Origin: Apostichopus japonicus
Lineage: Eukaryota > Echinodermata > Holothuroidea > Aspidochirotida > Stichopodidae
Reading direction: 5' to 3'
Length of the DNA: 64,000 nucleotides
NCBI RefSeq assembly: GCF_037975245.1
Contig: NC_092563.1
Location: 20,473,094-20,537,093 of the forward strand
In this document: positions 37,732 through 51,283 of the stretch, one piece after another
Numbering within the stretch: position 1 is the stretch's first letter
Layout: every line of letters begins with the position of its first letter
Notes under the pieces: generated by a model
Database searches by the model: none
Told to the model about the DNA's origin: nothing
The model's input: only the letters and a program-made list of their open reading frames with translations
Translations under genes and position numbers: made by a program

Positions 37732-37855
37732 TCCTTTCCCCGCCCCACTTCCACCCTTCCCCGCCCCACTTCCACCCTTCCCCGCCCCACTTCCACCCTT
37801 CCCCGCCCCACCTCCACCCTTCCCCGCCCCACCTCCACCCTTCCCCGCCCACCCC
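37732..37855. repeat. 21-bp C-rich minisatellite, about six copies
   Basis: The unit ttccccgccccacttccaccc repeats about six times with a t-to-c change (acctccaccc) in the last copies. The unit is a multiple of three, so both strands appear open, but the predicted peptides are simple repeats without a start or family match. Confidence 0.9.
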
Positions 37856-40800
37856 ACCTTTGCTCACGACACGTGCTCTTAACTTTTCACTATTATCTTG
37901 TTGTTTAAGCAACATTAAATTTCCAGCTAACAGTTCAGTGCCAGAAACATTCCAGAAGAGGATGTCAGGACCAGGGACTTCTGGTGGGGGGGGGGGGGGG
38001 AGCGGGCGGGGTGTAGAATCATACTATTCCAACTAGAATAATCATTTTCCAACTCTTAAGGAGGGGTGCCGTTGGTGATCAAACCTAACCATAATTATGT
38101 TATTGAATTACAGCGTGGTGTGCATCATCATATCTCATATTGGAGTATGCATGAAGAATACATTTTAAGCACTAACAGTATACGCCGGCCAGAAGCAATG
38201 CAGAACATAATGTTTTTCCCAAACCAAGGGCAGGCTTAACAAGTGAGATGGGAAAGGCATAATTACCTACATACATATACAATTCTTGGTAACAATTCTA
38301 ATTTCTCTAATGTTTGAGATAGGTGGCCTATACTGGTAGGTTACATTATAGTCATGCCTTTACTTGCGACACGAATACCGTGAACACTTATAACATCCCT
38401 CATTGAAATTCCAATTTCGAAAATTTCAGGAGCATAATACGAGTGGGTTGTTAATTCTTTGTACATTAGATATGCTATACCGGGTACTTTGCAATATGCT
38501 AACTCGAACGCCAATTGGGCGTATTCAGACAATTTTAATGTTAGTTTGTAGTACTTTCAACTTTATTATAGGTTATACAAGGAGTTAGACACAAGATTTC
38601 GGTTAATAGTAAGTTCGAATTTCGTCAAATCTTGTAATAATGTAAGCCTAAAATTAGAAATATTAGAAATAGCCCAAGAGTATTGACTCAGAAATTAGAA
38701 TTATCCTGTCATTAGTGTGATCAACTTATATTTCATGAAGAGATATTGCATAGATAAGGATTTTCCAACTGTCATTGTTTAGACCACCGGTTTTCCAACA
38801 ATTGAAGATTCAAGTCAATTACAGAGGTGGGGGGAGGGGGTGAGACATCCCCTCCCCCTTTTTAATGATTTCTGCGTACCTAGTCAGGACCACATCACTG
38901 AATCCGTTCCTGTTATTTTCCCTGACAAACCTTTATTCCGGTTTCCCTATATCAACTAACTATCATGGAAAGAGTCATGTCATTTCCCTTCAGTCTAAAT
39001 ATTGAGCGTTATTAAGGAAAAGGTCTAACCCCGATGTTACATAAGTTAAGATATTTTAAGCAGATGTAATGGGGTTCGGCGGGAATAGTAGGTGAGTGGT
39101 AGGGGTTGGGGAGGCAACTAGAAAATAAATTCTGTGCTGACTTATACAGGCCTATCTGCTATAGAGAGGGGGCATACCACCAAAAGCAATACACTGTCCC
39201 ATTGACTTACAGTGGAAATGATAAAACTATACTCATTCGCCATTTTCATAGTGTAAGAAGTTAAAACTGTACTTTCTGCATCAGTGAACTTGAGGGGAAC
39301 GCAACTTTATTTTAATAAAAAATATGTTTTTCTTCAACATTCTTGCCTCAATACGTCACTTTTCTCTTTCGTTTAATTAATCTTTATTTCGTAAAACATA
39401 TAGCAGGGTGTCTCATCTGTTTGAACCTTTTGTTGTCGTTTGTTATCGGGTAATACTCTCCGTAGGTATGTTTATTTAGAGACGGAACGCAGTAAGCTGA
39501 AGTAATAATAAAGAACGTCAAATATTGGCCATTCATGGTCCAGCTTCAACAAGTAGTTATCTACCAACCCCCCCCCCCCCCCCTGCCCCGAAGAGTGTTT
39601 TTCCTCTTTTCTTCTTTTTCCCTTTTTGCCTTTGTCTAATATATGCACTCTTCAAATAATCGTCTGGAAGTACTTTGGAGATGAAGAACAATCATGAAAG
39701 AAATTTGGAAGACTTTTATCAATTTTTAAACTAAACAAAATTTGGGGCCAATACTGATGATCGTTAAATATGGAGCAAAAATGAAGAAACGAAATTGTAA
39801 GAAAGGGGGAGTTTATCATTAGGGGTAGCAATGACATAACTTCTCACCTTTTGTGGCTTAACAATGCCGTATAACGGAGCTCTTATTTTTCTACAGAGAA
39901 TGTTTTGCAAGATCAACATAATTTTATGGTTCAAGGTGGCAGGGTATTGGGGTGGAGGGGGGGGGGTGGGGGCGGGAAGGAGGAGGAATAATCGGGTAAC
40001 AAAAAAGTAAGGGATGACTTCACTGCGCCGAATTTTGGTCATCGTGCATGTTTCAGATGTTGGCCGGAAGTCATCTACAATATTAAAGGAGTGTACGTAA
40101 TAAAATTAAATGGAAATCTGTCAACGGGCCTGTTTCCCACCATACAGGAAAGTTTACTATCAATTTATTAGTGTTAAATAAATGTTATAGCAGTTTCATC
40201 GCCCATACATATTTGATATTACGTCACTGACTAGCAAAATGACAATTGGGCTCTTGGTTTATTTTATTCATTTTGTTTTCATTATTTGAAATCAAACTAA
40301 ACAGTGATATTGTTCATCATCATATCCAATTCAGCATCGAGAATTCACCAACAGCTATAGCCGCAGAGCATGAAACTGTTTCTCCTATAGTATTAAGCGT
40401 CATCACTATATCTGACCTTACCGACGAGTTAAGCTCCCTGCGGTAAGCAGGCCATACAACAGATGGATTTTCTATCCGAGATTAAAATAAATCTTTCATT
40501 TTACAAAGTAAAAGAAAAAGATGTATATATGGTGTTCATGCATGATATCGCAAATTACTTGACGAACGAACTATGTCAAATAAAATGCCATGATAGTCCC
40601 TGACTAGGCTATATATTTCTTATCACCTCATCAGCGCAATATGATATGAAGATGTGGGTGAGCTGATGGTACTGGCTGTGACCTACAATACATAAGAGTA
40701 CACAGGAACAACATAGGCGAATTGTCAAATCCTGTAACGTAATGTGACTAGTGCTTTTCTATAAATAGAAGCAAAAACACCCACTGATCGTAATAAAATA

Positions 40801-41051
40801 GAATAAAGTATCATATTACAATCTCTGCAATGACAATTGAAATTGGAGATAAAATAAAGAATGGATGGGGAAAAAAAGTATAATAATATCATAAAAAATC
40901 AAGATAAAGCTAAATGCAATGATATACTCGAGGCGTGCATGTTTGATAAGTTGTAATTTATTATTTTTCGATAATTTCATCATAATCTGACAAGGTGGAT
41001 CCATTTGTTAGTATTGCATAATCATAAAACTCATTTCATTTGAAATATGTC

Positions 41052-41110
41052 GAAATGTCCAATGTCCAATCTCATACAATGTCCAATTTCATACAATGTC
41101 CAATCTCATA
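41052..41110. repeat. Short tandem repeat, 20-21 bp unit
   Basis: The unit tgtccaatctcatacaa is repeated about three times with a ctc/ttc variation. It lies in otherwise featureless AT-rich DNA. Confidence 0.8.
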
Positions 41111-44100
41111 GTGATATCCCGAAATGTGAAGTTAACCTCAGCATTACAAAATTAAAGCTTGAAAAAGTTGCTTGTACAAACGTTCGCATTATTAAATTCA
41201 TAGTTATGGTAGAATAACCATTACCAAATGAAACATACACTATTTTCTCTCTCTCTTCAGTTAGAAACCATTAAAAGAAAAAAAGTAACGTGAAATTGCA
41301 TTAAGTATATTAAAAAATAACAGTCGAGGAAAACAATGAAGTAAACGATCTATAAGTAATTAAATAAATGTAATAATAATGCGATAAAATGGTAGTATGT
41401 AGTAGTTTCACCCACCAGTGCCTCCTCCTCCCCTCCCCCACCAGTTCCTTCCAGACGCCTCCATGCAACTTATAAACGACCTTTAAACTACTCTAAACGG
41501 ACAACTTTGTGAAGGGGGGGGGGGTATAGTCACGGGGGGTATAGTCTGTGCTGTTTTGCATGCATTTATTAAAAAAATAGATCTTGCCAGATTTTTTAAA
41601 CTCTTCCATTTGTTGAGTTGCCATTGAAGCATACATACATCTGAAAAAAGGATTATTACATCGCACGAAGTACAGAAGTCCACGTTCAAATAAGATATAT
41701 ACTTAACTTCACAAAAACTTTACATTTTCTCTAGAACTTGATAAAATATACTGATATTACAAAGGCAAACGGGGCTCTTCCATCTCATCAGACAAATAAT
41801 CAATTTGACTCTTACCTATTGCTGTAGAAAAAAAAAATCTGAGATTTTGCGAGGGAATTATTTTTTAAAGTTGTAGGCGGATGTGCCAAAAATATTCATA
41901 TGATAATTTGAGTTTGTTTACACATGTAATACCGTACCGAAATAAGTTAACAATATAATGGTTCAGACAAATCATATTGATATGATCCTTCCGAAAATAA
42001 AGGCAGCGCTTTATGCCATAAATCTGCGCCATGTATATATCTTTTCGGTGAAGTCGCAAATGAATTTATGATATTTGATCGTGCCAAACGATTCGGTAAT
42101 TTTTTTTAATTACCAAAGTTGCATTAATACAAACTTTTGGTTTGTTTGAGGTAGGCTCTTTAGCAATTAATGTCGATGTGACGACACTGTTACTTAGTGA
42201 AGCTTCACTCTTTTTGTTCTTTCAGAGATAAAAACTGTTTAAGGTGAATCATTTACCCGTCGAGAAACTCTATAGGCCTACTAGTCGTCGGTCACGTATT
42301 TCATGTTGTTAAAATTTATGAACATATTTAGTTATATTTATTTCCCGTCTGTTTAAAATTTGATCTAGAATGAAAAAAAGGAAATATGAAGTTACCCACG
42401 ATATGAGAAGAAGAAAAATTACCCGATGGATATGATTGGAGTTGGCACACGGCCATACTTTTTGGATTGCTACGTTTTCTTATTCTCAACTAGCAATTTA
42501 ATTGGTATATAGCAAAATAATACAATTATGAAAATGTTACGAAAATATGTGATTTTTTTTATTATTATAAAAATAATTTAATATAACTCTTCCTCATTCG
42601 ATTCCTTTTACTCCTAAAAATATTGAAATATATATCTTCCTTTCATGGAAAATACAAGTTCATGAGGGTTTCTTCATCTGATCGTTTGCGGTCTTATGTT
42701 CGACTAACAACTGGAATGCCCAAACTATCGCGTAAACAATATGTTATAATACAAGTTCAACTAGCCCTTCAATTATTGAACTGCGCCATTTCAAATACTA
42801 CGTGGCTTACAAATAGGAAACAGGATTTTAAAACGTGGCTGACTTTTCAAGCCGTATCATTTACATTATATTCGTGTGATGTTAACTGTGAGCAAAGTGG
42901 AACTACCCCCTCTAAAATTATTTTGCTCACTGCAAAGCTTTAACAAAGGAGAAATTCTGTGTAGTTAAAGTTTTATAACTTAAAACGGAAATGTTGAATA
43001 TTTTCTGCATCTTTGGGTTAAAAATTACATATTAATCATTTACACGTTTTACGACGAAGATATTACTTTTTTCTTTAAATTTTGGTGATATTTGGTTAAG
43101 GCATCTGGCAACAGCTGAGTTAATAATGTAATAATGGCAATATATCTTTTCTCTTTAATATATCTTAACTCACATATCCACACAGGATCAAAAATTCTAC
43201 CCCAAAAAATGTTATGAAATTATAACTACAGACATCTAAGCAATGAATTCAACGGTATTACATTTCAAGGATAAATTAACAAGAAGATTATAATGGGATG
43301 AGAAAATGGTACATGTAAACATTGCTTAAAATGGCACAATTTGCTCAACATTCTAATCCGAATTTTATGCGAGTTTTACTCCAAAAAATACTGTGTAATG
43401 ACCATTAAACGAAGTCTACCTGAGAAATCTGGACTAAATGTTAACAAAACAACCCTGTGTTTGCATTGCAATATAACCACGAACCTTTTGCCTTCTCAAA
43501 GGTGTCAATTAAATAGATTGGAAATTGACTCCCTCTACTTGACTCAGCAGCGTACATTTCAAACCATTTTGGGAAACTATGAAGGAATGTATTTGTTTGT
43601 GTAACTGTTTTGATATAACTGTGTAAATGTTTTAAGGGACCAACTTTCATACAAATTCTGCCATACGTGCAATTAGGAGAGACTGTCCATGAAGTTTACA
43701 TTTTAATTTTGTAAAAGCTACTACACAATGATGTTAAACAACATTTACAGAGAGGGAAAAATTTAACCTCCTCTCTGCCTTCCTTTCATTTCAGTGACAA
43801 AGTTATGCTTTTGTATTCTCACACATGTTTATGTTTTTCTACTATTTTGAACTGCACCACTGGTTTGAATTCAATTGAATTGAAGAAATCATTTCTAATG
43901 TGACTGGTTCGGCTCAAAAAGCTACTTTTACTGTCAGAGGCTTCAACCACTTGGGAAAGGGAGGTTTGGTCAACACCCCCCCCCCCACTTATTTACAACT
44001 CTTGCACCCTCATCCAGCTTACCCTTTCCTTTCAAAATAGGAAGACATGGAAGATACGAAAACACAACTTTGGCATGGGAAACAATTTAAATCAACAACC

Positions 44101-45834
44101 TAATAATACCCCCTATTATTTCAACAGAGCTGTGTCAACAAGGATGATTGTTGAAATTCTGAGTTTAATTTTTAAATTGTCCATATTTAGAGTAAAACAG
44201 GAAGGAGCAGAATAATATAGGGTAAAAATGCCAAAATTGGAGTAAACAGCACCACATCTTCTCTCTTTAAGGTTTTCACTGTTCTGGACATAACTAAGCA
44301 ATAGGTTGCGAATGATATATGAAATGTAACAGGTTATTTGAAAATATGCTTACCCATCATCCCATCTCCTTGTCCATACCAAACCCCCCCCCCACCCCCG
44401 GCTCCCAGATGTCATTGTTTTTTTTTCTAACATGGAATCTCTTCTAGAGAACAAACAGACTAGGCTACAATAGCATGTATACATGAACAGTCGAGTATCA
44501 TAAGTCTTACAGGTCTTTAGTATTGGCCCCAAAAATCAGCAGGCCCAAAGTTTTGAAGAGTAATTTTTACCCGGTGGCCAGTGGTTCTGTATCTCCAAGC
44601 TGTTTCCAGACATCAAGGAGTGTTGTATTAGATAATTTAATGTCTTAGTGGGGTGAGGGGAGGAGGGAGGGCGGTAGGGAGGTTAAAAATGCTTGTTGAA
44701 GTTTGAAATCAATACTGTTGACCTCTAACCAGTTAATTTATCTTGATATACCTTTAAATCTTGAATCATCATCATCATCAGACACATCTTGTAATTCAGT
44801 GGTTGAAGTTTTTTGTAGCTCAAAAATGTCTCAATAAAATCTATAGATGATAGAATATTCATCTGGACCAGTGGCTCAGGCTCAGCTTAGCTCTAGAAAA
44901 TGAGTTGTACGTAAATCCATGAAGAAAACAAAATACACGTGAAATCAGTTGGAATGTGAAAAACAAAATCAAAGGAATTTGTCACAATTGCCTTAGTTAA
45001 TGTTCAGTTGGAATGAATTTTTCAATAGACAAAAAGGTTTTTAGTTGATACATAATGATTTCAAATGTTAACACCATCTGACATACACGTTATGTTGTTG
45101 AATACATTAATTGCTGGGGTTTACCCAACTTGAACGTGGTAATCCGAGCAGATAATCTCTAGTGTTCATTGACACTGAAACCAATGGCATTAAAGGGAAT
45201 ATTACTTAATTTGCTAAATCTGACTTTGCTTGGCTCCCAATTCAACACGATCAAAATATATGTCTAGTAGTTTAACGACTGATGTCCTTGAATATGTGCA
45301 TGAATACAAAGAAGAAACTAAAGTTGACTGTTATCGAAGAGTCACCATTGTTTGGTTTTGATTAGAGTATAAATCACGTTCGATGCAAAATACTTTTCTA
45401 AAGCCAAAGATTTTCCACAAGTGCTTGTTCTCCAAACTGACAACTTGTAAGAACACCTCGGCACTTTATGTGACAAAATTTCCTCTCATACGACACACTC
45501 GGCTGGTTCAACCAACATATCGATATAGATAATCCCTCAATTTGACATCCCTCTCCGGGTTTGAATTAACGGATGATGCCGGTGGCAACATCCCCATTTC
45601 TGCCCCTACCACTGGTCTTACTGCCCTCCAAATTCACATGTTAACAAAGGCAAAAGCTCTGCTGTACCCTTTAAAATTAATTTGCCATAGGAACGAGCCC
45701 CCACAGGATCTCAATCAGTAAACTTTAATATCAACCTTTCTCAGGGTTTGAAGCTCCACTGAAGTTAAGCACCAGAAAGCAGCTACTCAGCAGCAGCAGC
45801 AGAATATCTGTTGAGCTTATATGTTTGCCCTACT

Positions 45835-45840
45835 TTTATT
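45835..45840 (-). terminator. Candidate polyadenylation signal of the MARVEL gene
   Basis: AATAAA on the minus strand lies about 510 bases beyond the stop codon at 46353-46355. It is the first canonical hexamer I noticed in that direction. Use of this site is inferred; a variant signal closer to the stop is possible. A (CTG)5 run, on the transcribed strand, lies near 45789-45803 just beyond it. Confidence 0.35.
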
Positions 45841-46206
45841 TATCTGTATGTCTGAGAATATTCTAAATCAAACATGTGAAAGAGACAAAAAGGTAGACAT
45901 TCCTTTGTCTTTCTGTCATTCCTTGCATGTCTTTTCTATTGAATTGTCAATGCACTGTCTCAATGTGAGGTGACAACAAATTTTTACCTAACTTTTTTAT
46001 TCAAATCATTTGTGTTGTTCTTTATCTATTCATTATCTATGCATTAACTAATGACTGAAAGTTTCCTGTTTTCAAATCCTTTCTTTGCTGATTTAAAAAA
46101 AAGTAACATCACATTGCTGTCATAAAGTATTTCAAGCTAAAACAAGGTTTGACGGTAAGTATCGCAGTACTGAGAATACCTAGAATTTGTAGTACTAATA
46201 TAAATG

Positions 46207-46268
46207 GTATATATATCTATATATATATACATATATATATATACGTATATATATATTTATATATATAG
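46207..46268. repeat. TA-rich microsatellite
   Basis: Interrupted TA dinucleotides just downstream of the MARVEL gene stop codon, within its presumed 3' untranslated region. Confidence 0.85.
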
Positions 46269-46352
46269 TGTCGTTACATTTCACAACCTGTAGATACTTT
46301 AATATTACAATAAATCTAGACCTGTCGGAGTGATTAAGGCATAATTAGTACT

Positions 46353-46469
46353 TTAGTAATCCACCTGGTATTCTGGTTGTCGGGCCAACCTCTGTTTATT
46401 TTCTCGGTATCTTTTGAATGCAAAGAAGGTGTTGATTCCAAATGCAATCATGTCAATAAAGCCAAAAAT
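46353..46469 (-). CDS. MARVEL gene exon 4 (residues 136-173 and stop)
   Basis: A pyrimidine-rich acceptor (ctttccacttcag|ATTTTTGG) opens the exon. It encodes helix 4 (IFGFIDMIAFGINTFFAF), then a basic tail ending EYQVDY and TAA. Confidence 0.92.
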   Translation of the reverse strand: MFGFIDMIAFGINTFFAFKRYRENKQRLARQPEYQVDY

Positions 46470-49400
46470 CTGAAGTGGAAAGAGAAAAAGTTGGCACTGA
46501 AAAGTGAAGGGAATACTTTATAGGACAAAATCATAAATACTATTCAATATTCATCACCCCAAAAAAGGGTCTCGAAATAATTTAAACCTTAAAAGTGTGA
46601 TTTTTGCGGGCCTTTTGAAAACCATTTTGACAATTCTATACAGATGTTGCAGTTTTTTCTATCCATGTGTCACATATACTGTTTCTTCATTTTTGAGCAA
46701 TTAGCTACCAAATTTTTCAATTATTTAAACTTTTAAACCTATAAAGTATTTTAAGATGCTCTTTTGCAGGGATAGCTCAGAGGCAGAGGTTTATTAATGA
46801 ATCCAGAAGAAAACCGTCATGTTTCTGTGCCACTGGGTGAAAAAACAAAGACAGCAACATTCGACAGTTGAAAACTATCAAATGCTGTTTAACTTGAAAG
46901 TAAACTATTTTGGATGAATAAATTACATTACTGCAAAACAGACAACTCTGTATTACTGTACATTAAATGTAAAAACCTACACGGTTCACTAAAGCTAACT
47001 CTTAAGATGACGGAAGATACCATTATACACTACATTAGGGGTCGCAATATGTTTCTCAGAATTAAATGACATCATGCCAAAACAGACAACTCTATAATAC
47101 TTTACATTAAATGTTAGAAACTACACGGTGCACTAAAGCTCACTCTGAAGATGACGGAAGATACCATTATACATTACATTAGGGGTCGAAATATGTTTCT
47201 CAGAATTAAATGACATGATGGCAAAACATACAACTCTGTAATACTGTACATTAAATGTTAAAAACTACACATGCACTAAAGCTAACTCTGAAGATGATGG
47301 AAGGTACCATTATACACTACATTAGGGGTCGCAATATGTTTCTCAGAATTAAATGACATGATGGCAAAACAGACAACTCTGTGATACTATACATTCCAAT
47401 TATTAGAGGAAGACTTATCTGGTGATGTAACATCTAATTATTCTATCATGTCTAGCTGTTAAAACAAATACTTATATGGAATTTTCAAATAGCGATGTAG
47501 GATATTTTGGTCTCCCTTTATCACGTTATTATTTGCCTCATCCTCTCCCCCATCAAAAGATTTATTTTATCCTGTCTGGTCCAGTTTAGCCTACTGCCAA
47601 CATCAATATATAGTCAGTTGTGGTATGTTCGCCATGAAAAGGATTTGTGAAAGCAACAGTACACGCTGCATAATTCAGAAGGGAAAAATCTTCAGCAGCT
47701 TACCCCAGCAGCAAGAATGACAGGACGAAAGATGGATGTCACTGTGAGCGTTGAGAAAAGGAACAACACCGGAACACCAACTCCTGAGATGACCAAATCC
47801 TGTAGAAGTTAAAGAAAAGAAAAAGAGGAATTCTTTTTGTGAACAAAGGTCTAAGAACTGTATACAGTTAAAACACAATATTTAACACTCATAGCATACT
47901 GTGAAGCATTCCCTGACCAAGTAATTAGCATGTCGAAAAGGTTCAAGAAAAATTTTACAGGTCACGTTTGTCTGGTATCATCTAACTGGCTTACAAACCA
48001 GCAAACCTTGGCATCCCATTTGAGGGTCATGACCCACAGCTTGGGTTTCGTAGCTCTGCTCTAAGATAACTGATAACTTTTAACATTTCTCATGGTAACT
48101 ACATGCTGTTGTAAAACTATAATGCAATGAACCAACAAAATAGTTTTTTTTTAAAGTGTATTTGATATCAAGAAAAATTATGCTACCAATGACACCAGTC
48201 TCTTTATAGCCACGTGCCATCTCTTATCAAAAAAATGGAATCCTCTTAAATCAATAGTAATTGTCAGTTATCAAATTACAAGATCAAACAAAGATACAAA
48301 AACAAAAAGGGGGGGGGGTGGGGGGGAAGAGAACTCCGAGAATGAAACTGGACTAACTTACCCAATAATACCAGTTGAATAATTTCACATTCTTATGGAG
48401 CGATGTTGCAAAACCAAAGAACAAAACAAGATTTAAGAAAAAGGCAAAGAAAGTCACGATGGCAAAAAATATGGCTCGAACGTTAGTCCCAGCGATAAAT
48501 GCAACCAAACAGAAGGCCAGCAGAGACAGGAGCTATGTGAGTAAAGAAGAAAAACAATTTCAAAGTTCTGAGACAGTTTTCCATAACTTCATACTGATAT
48601 GGATTTTCAAAATACATTTACACATATACTGAGGTTCTGTAAACTGGAAAATGGCAATAAAATTTATACTGAAAATGTCAATAAAGGGCACAAGTCACGA
48701 CTAGAGTCATTCGATTCCAACATTGAAGGAAAATATTATTTGTTTCATTTTCCTTTGCTCAAATTGAGACAGCAAGTGACTTCAGTTTGTTACTCCAATT
48801 GTTAGAATTCCCCCAAATTAGTTTCTGTTAAATGACTTTAGAGCTCAGAATAATAAGTCAGTACATTGAATATATATACTGTACAGTGTTATGAAAAATT
48901 TAATGTGCATATCTACAACTGCTTCTTTGATTTTAGTCAAGAAGAATTTAGTTGCAAAGTTGATTGAATATTGTTTTCAATCCACTCTTGGATGATAACA
49001 GAAAAATGGGCAGAACAGTTGAAATTTTTCATCATCAAATATTTCATCACATCATTTTCTTCAATATTATCACTTGAGCCCGGGTTAAACTACACCTACC
49101 ATCTAGATGCATGCTTTACATTTCAACCAGGCTGATGGTATTTATGTATTATAGATTGTACACCGTGGTGCTCATTCTACCATGAAAGAATTGACCTGTG
49201 TACAAATCTACGGTACTTGATTGATCGGCCAAGTCAAACATTTCATACTATTTAGTGAAATCCAATTGGTCAAAAATGTTGTTGAAGCATCGTTTAATTT
49301 TAGCAAGAATTATCAATCAGTAACACAACCCAGCAGGATAGCTGGTGGGCCAAGTTAGGTACCACCAGTATTGAAAATGACTTGGACTTGATTCAAACCT

Positions 49401-50494
49401 TCTTTTGGACTTGTGACTTAATTTGCAGATACACATTTATAAATGACTTGTGACTTGACGTAAATGTATATGACTTGCTTACATTCCTGTAGTACAATTT
49501 ACCAATTCAATCAAAACAAAATTCATTGCTCGAGCACAAATATATACTTTTGTTGATAATATCTAATTACATTCTACTTGCAAAGGGAGACACATGCTGT
49601 TTATTGCACGAGTGGTTGAAAGGTTAGCATTTTTCAATATCTCTTTAGCAGGTTCTAGCATCTTTCAATTTGGTGTCACTATTAGCCTAACTACATAAAT
49701 TACCAATGGACATGATGGAGTGGGATATGAACAAAATGGCAATGAGAAAGTGGTTGAGCACCAGAAGAGATTGCATTTATAATTAATACTTGACTATTAC
49801 AGTAGTCCATCTGCTTTGGTGGTGGACTGGTTTGATATCTGCTAGTCTATATTATTTACACCTACATTTGGCGTAAAAACTAATAATTCAATATATGATT
49901 TCTTTTTTAGGGGGAAGGAGGGATGGGGGGAAAGCCTTGTCATCTATGCATGGTGTTTAAGCAATGTGGTTAGCCCTACAGTATAAGCCGTCTACAGTGA
50001 TGTACATTGTAATAAAGTTTTAATGCTGTAAGTCTAGGCCAAGGCTATGTGGTTAGCCCTACAGTATGGGTCTACAGTGATGTACATTGTAATAAAATTT
50101 TAATGAAGGTCTAGGCCTAGGCTATGTAATTATACCAAGAGAATTATACAGAGTGTGTAGTCTTCTCTGTGTTAATGCTGTCCCTCCTCAATTTAACCCC
50201 CCCCCCACCTCCCACTCCATTGTGACTTGAATTGCTAACATGACTTGGTGATAACACTGGCGCCACCTGTTGACCTAAACTACCATGGGCAAATGTGTAG
50301 GCTTAACTCTCGCGAAACCAGCCCATAGTATAAATGCGTACGGATAACCAGCATACCACTTGTGCTAATTTTACCGTCCCGTAAATGCTTCTAGCGTAAT
50401 TCATATCGATGCCGCAAACTTTCCGTCTTTCCGTCTCTGCTACCGGCTCATTGTAGGATGGGGATGCCATCGTATCCATGTGAGAGGCTGCCAT
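46353..50494 (-). CDS. Four-exon MARVEL-domain membrane protein (plasmolipin/CMTM-like), complete gene
   Basis: Joining 50494-50357, 48532-48362, 47799-47704 and 46469-46353 gives a 173-residue protein. All three introns (1824, 562 and 1234 bp) begin with GT, end with AG and are in phase 0. Four hydrophobic helices are visible at about residues 39-61, 66-88, 105-126 and 130-153. The N-terminus (about 38 residues) and the C-terminal tail, starting KRYRENKQRL, are polar and probably cytoplasmic.

The N-terminal MNYARSIYGTVKLAQV and the last helix with its FFAFKRYRE end match the MARVEL family pattern (MAL, plasmolipin, CMTM), whose members sit in lipid-ordered membranes and act in vesicle trafficking. 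Length and the four-exon layout fit plasmolipin and CMTM proteins; I cannot choose between them. The start ATG has A at -3 and G at +4. The divergent Dok-like gene begins 2.8 kb away. Confidence 0.9.
46934..47394. repeat. 144-bp tandem repeat, 3.2 copies, in intron 3 of the MARVEL gene
   Basis: Copies start at caaaacagacaactct near 46934, 47078, 47222 and 47365. Each full copy runs through tacattaaatgt, aagatgacggaagatacc, attaggggtcgcaatatg and ctcagaattaaatgacat. Similarity between copies is high, suggesting fairly recent expansion. Confidence 0.95.
47704..47799 (-). CDS. MARVEL gene exon 3 (residues 104-135)
   Basis: Acceptor ttctacag|GATTTG and donor GGG|GTAAGC. It encodes helix 3 and the start of helix 4 (RPVILAAG). 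Its 96 bases are exactly 32 codons. Confidence 0.92.
48362..48532 (-). CDS. MARVEL gene exon 2 (residues 47-103)
   Basis: Flanked by an acceptor (cacatag|CTCCTG) and a strong donor (TGG|GTAAGT). It encodes the end of helix 1, the loop AGTNVRA, helix 2 (IFFAIVTFFAFFLNLVLFF) and the second loop HKNVKLFNWYYW. Confidence 0.92.
49964..50126. repeat. Tandem duplication of about 80 bp in intron 1 of the MARVEL gene
   Basis: Two copies (about 49964-50046 and 50047-50126) share atgtggttagccctacagta, gtctacagtgatgtacattg and gtctaggcc. The second lacks a few bases. Confidence 0.85.
50357..50494 (-). CDS. MARVEL gene exon 1 (residues 1-46)
   Basis: Starts MAASHMDTMASPSYNEPV and ends LAQV at CAAGTG|GTATGC. 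The frame continues past the donor only into unconserved residues and a stop. Other in-frame ATGs at residues 6 and 9 are less likely starts because the first has the best context. Confidence 0.85.
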
Positions 50495-51222
50495 ATTCGA
50501 ATTAAAAATCTACCAAAAAAGCACCACTTGTCACCCTATAGAAACAGTTTACATACTTTGCTTAGCTTGACCAGAACCCGAGGGTGGATATGCTAGGCTA
50601 CCTAACAAGAACGAGGGCGTTCCCATACTCAAACCCGTACTGATAGTCAACGAGAAACATTTTAACAACGATATAATCATCATCATCGTCATCATCGAGC
50701 ACACAATACCATTTACAGAGGATTTAAATTTAAATTATGCGAGAAATTCATGGATAATCCCATTGACTGATTGCGTCCGTACGTTCCAATCTGCCACTGA
50801 AGCTGTGACATTCATATAAATTTGTTCCTAAAAATGTAACTGGTATTCTTTACATTGATTGCATTCATCATTTCCATTCCGAGATAGAATCAAACAGTCT
50901 AGTGTGGTTACTAGCATTGTTCTCTAAATAGAAGTATTATCTGATAAACAAACTCACAATGAGAGGTGCCCTGTTTCACAAACGGTTAAAATGACACAGT
51001 TATGCAGTTGAGAACTTGACTGAAAGGCGGGAGGAAAGGTTTTATGCATGTGTATTTGGTACTGTTGCCTAAACCACAGGACGCAACCATGCGCATCTAC
51101 AAAATTAGATCCTGCCTGAGTTTGTGTGTGTGCGTATGCGTGTATGTGTGAGGGAATGAGCGGAGGGGTGGGGATGGGGGGGGGGAGGGGTATGAGAGGG
51201 GAACATATATATGTATATATAA

Positions 51223-51283
<61 letters not shown>

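Larger units (their letters stand above)
34570..45830. other. Gene-free stretch upstream of the 3' end of the MARVEL gene
   Basis: No recognisable exon on either strand. It contains (ta)n arrays (35260-35294 and 35571-35641), a 21-bp C-rich minisatellite (37732-37855), a short 20-bp tandem repeat (about 41052-41110) and many G or C runs (36067, 37985, 39571, 39957, 41515, 43977, 44386). Confidence 0.55.

Noticed and set aside
37593-38036. Gly/Arg/Val and Pro/His/Ser repeat peptides
   Set aside because: They come from the 21-bp C-rich minisatellite, are open on both strands and in several frames, and have no family resemblance.
42623-42943. 106-residue plus-strand frame
   Set aside because: Composition is less simple than most, but no family, splice context or promoter could be recognised, so it was not called.
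45760-45772. gaagttaagca, matching a short stretch of 5S rRNA
   Set aside because: Only about 11 bases match, and neither neighbouring 5S promoter sequence nor structure is present.
46769-46790. gatagctcagaggcagag, like a tRNA D-arm
   Set aside because: No box B or foldable tRNA follows within the expected distance.
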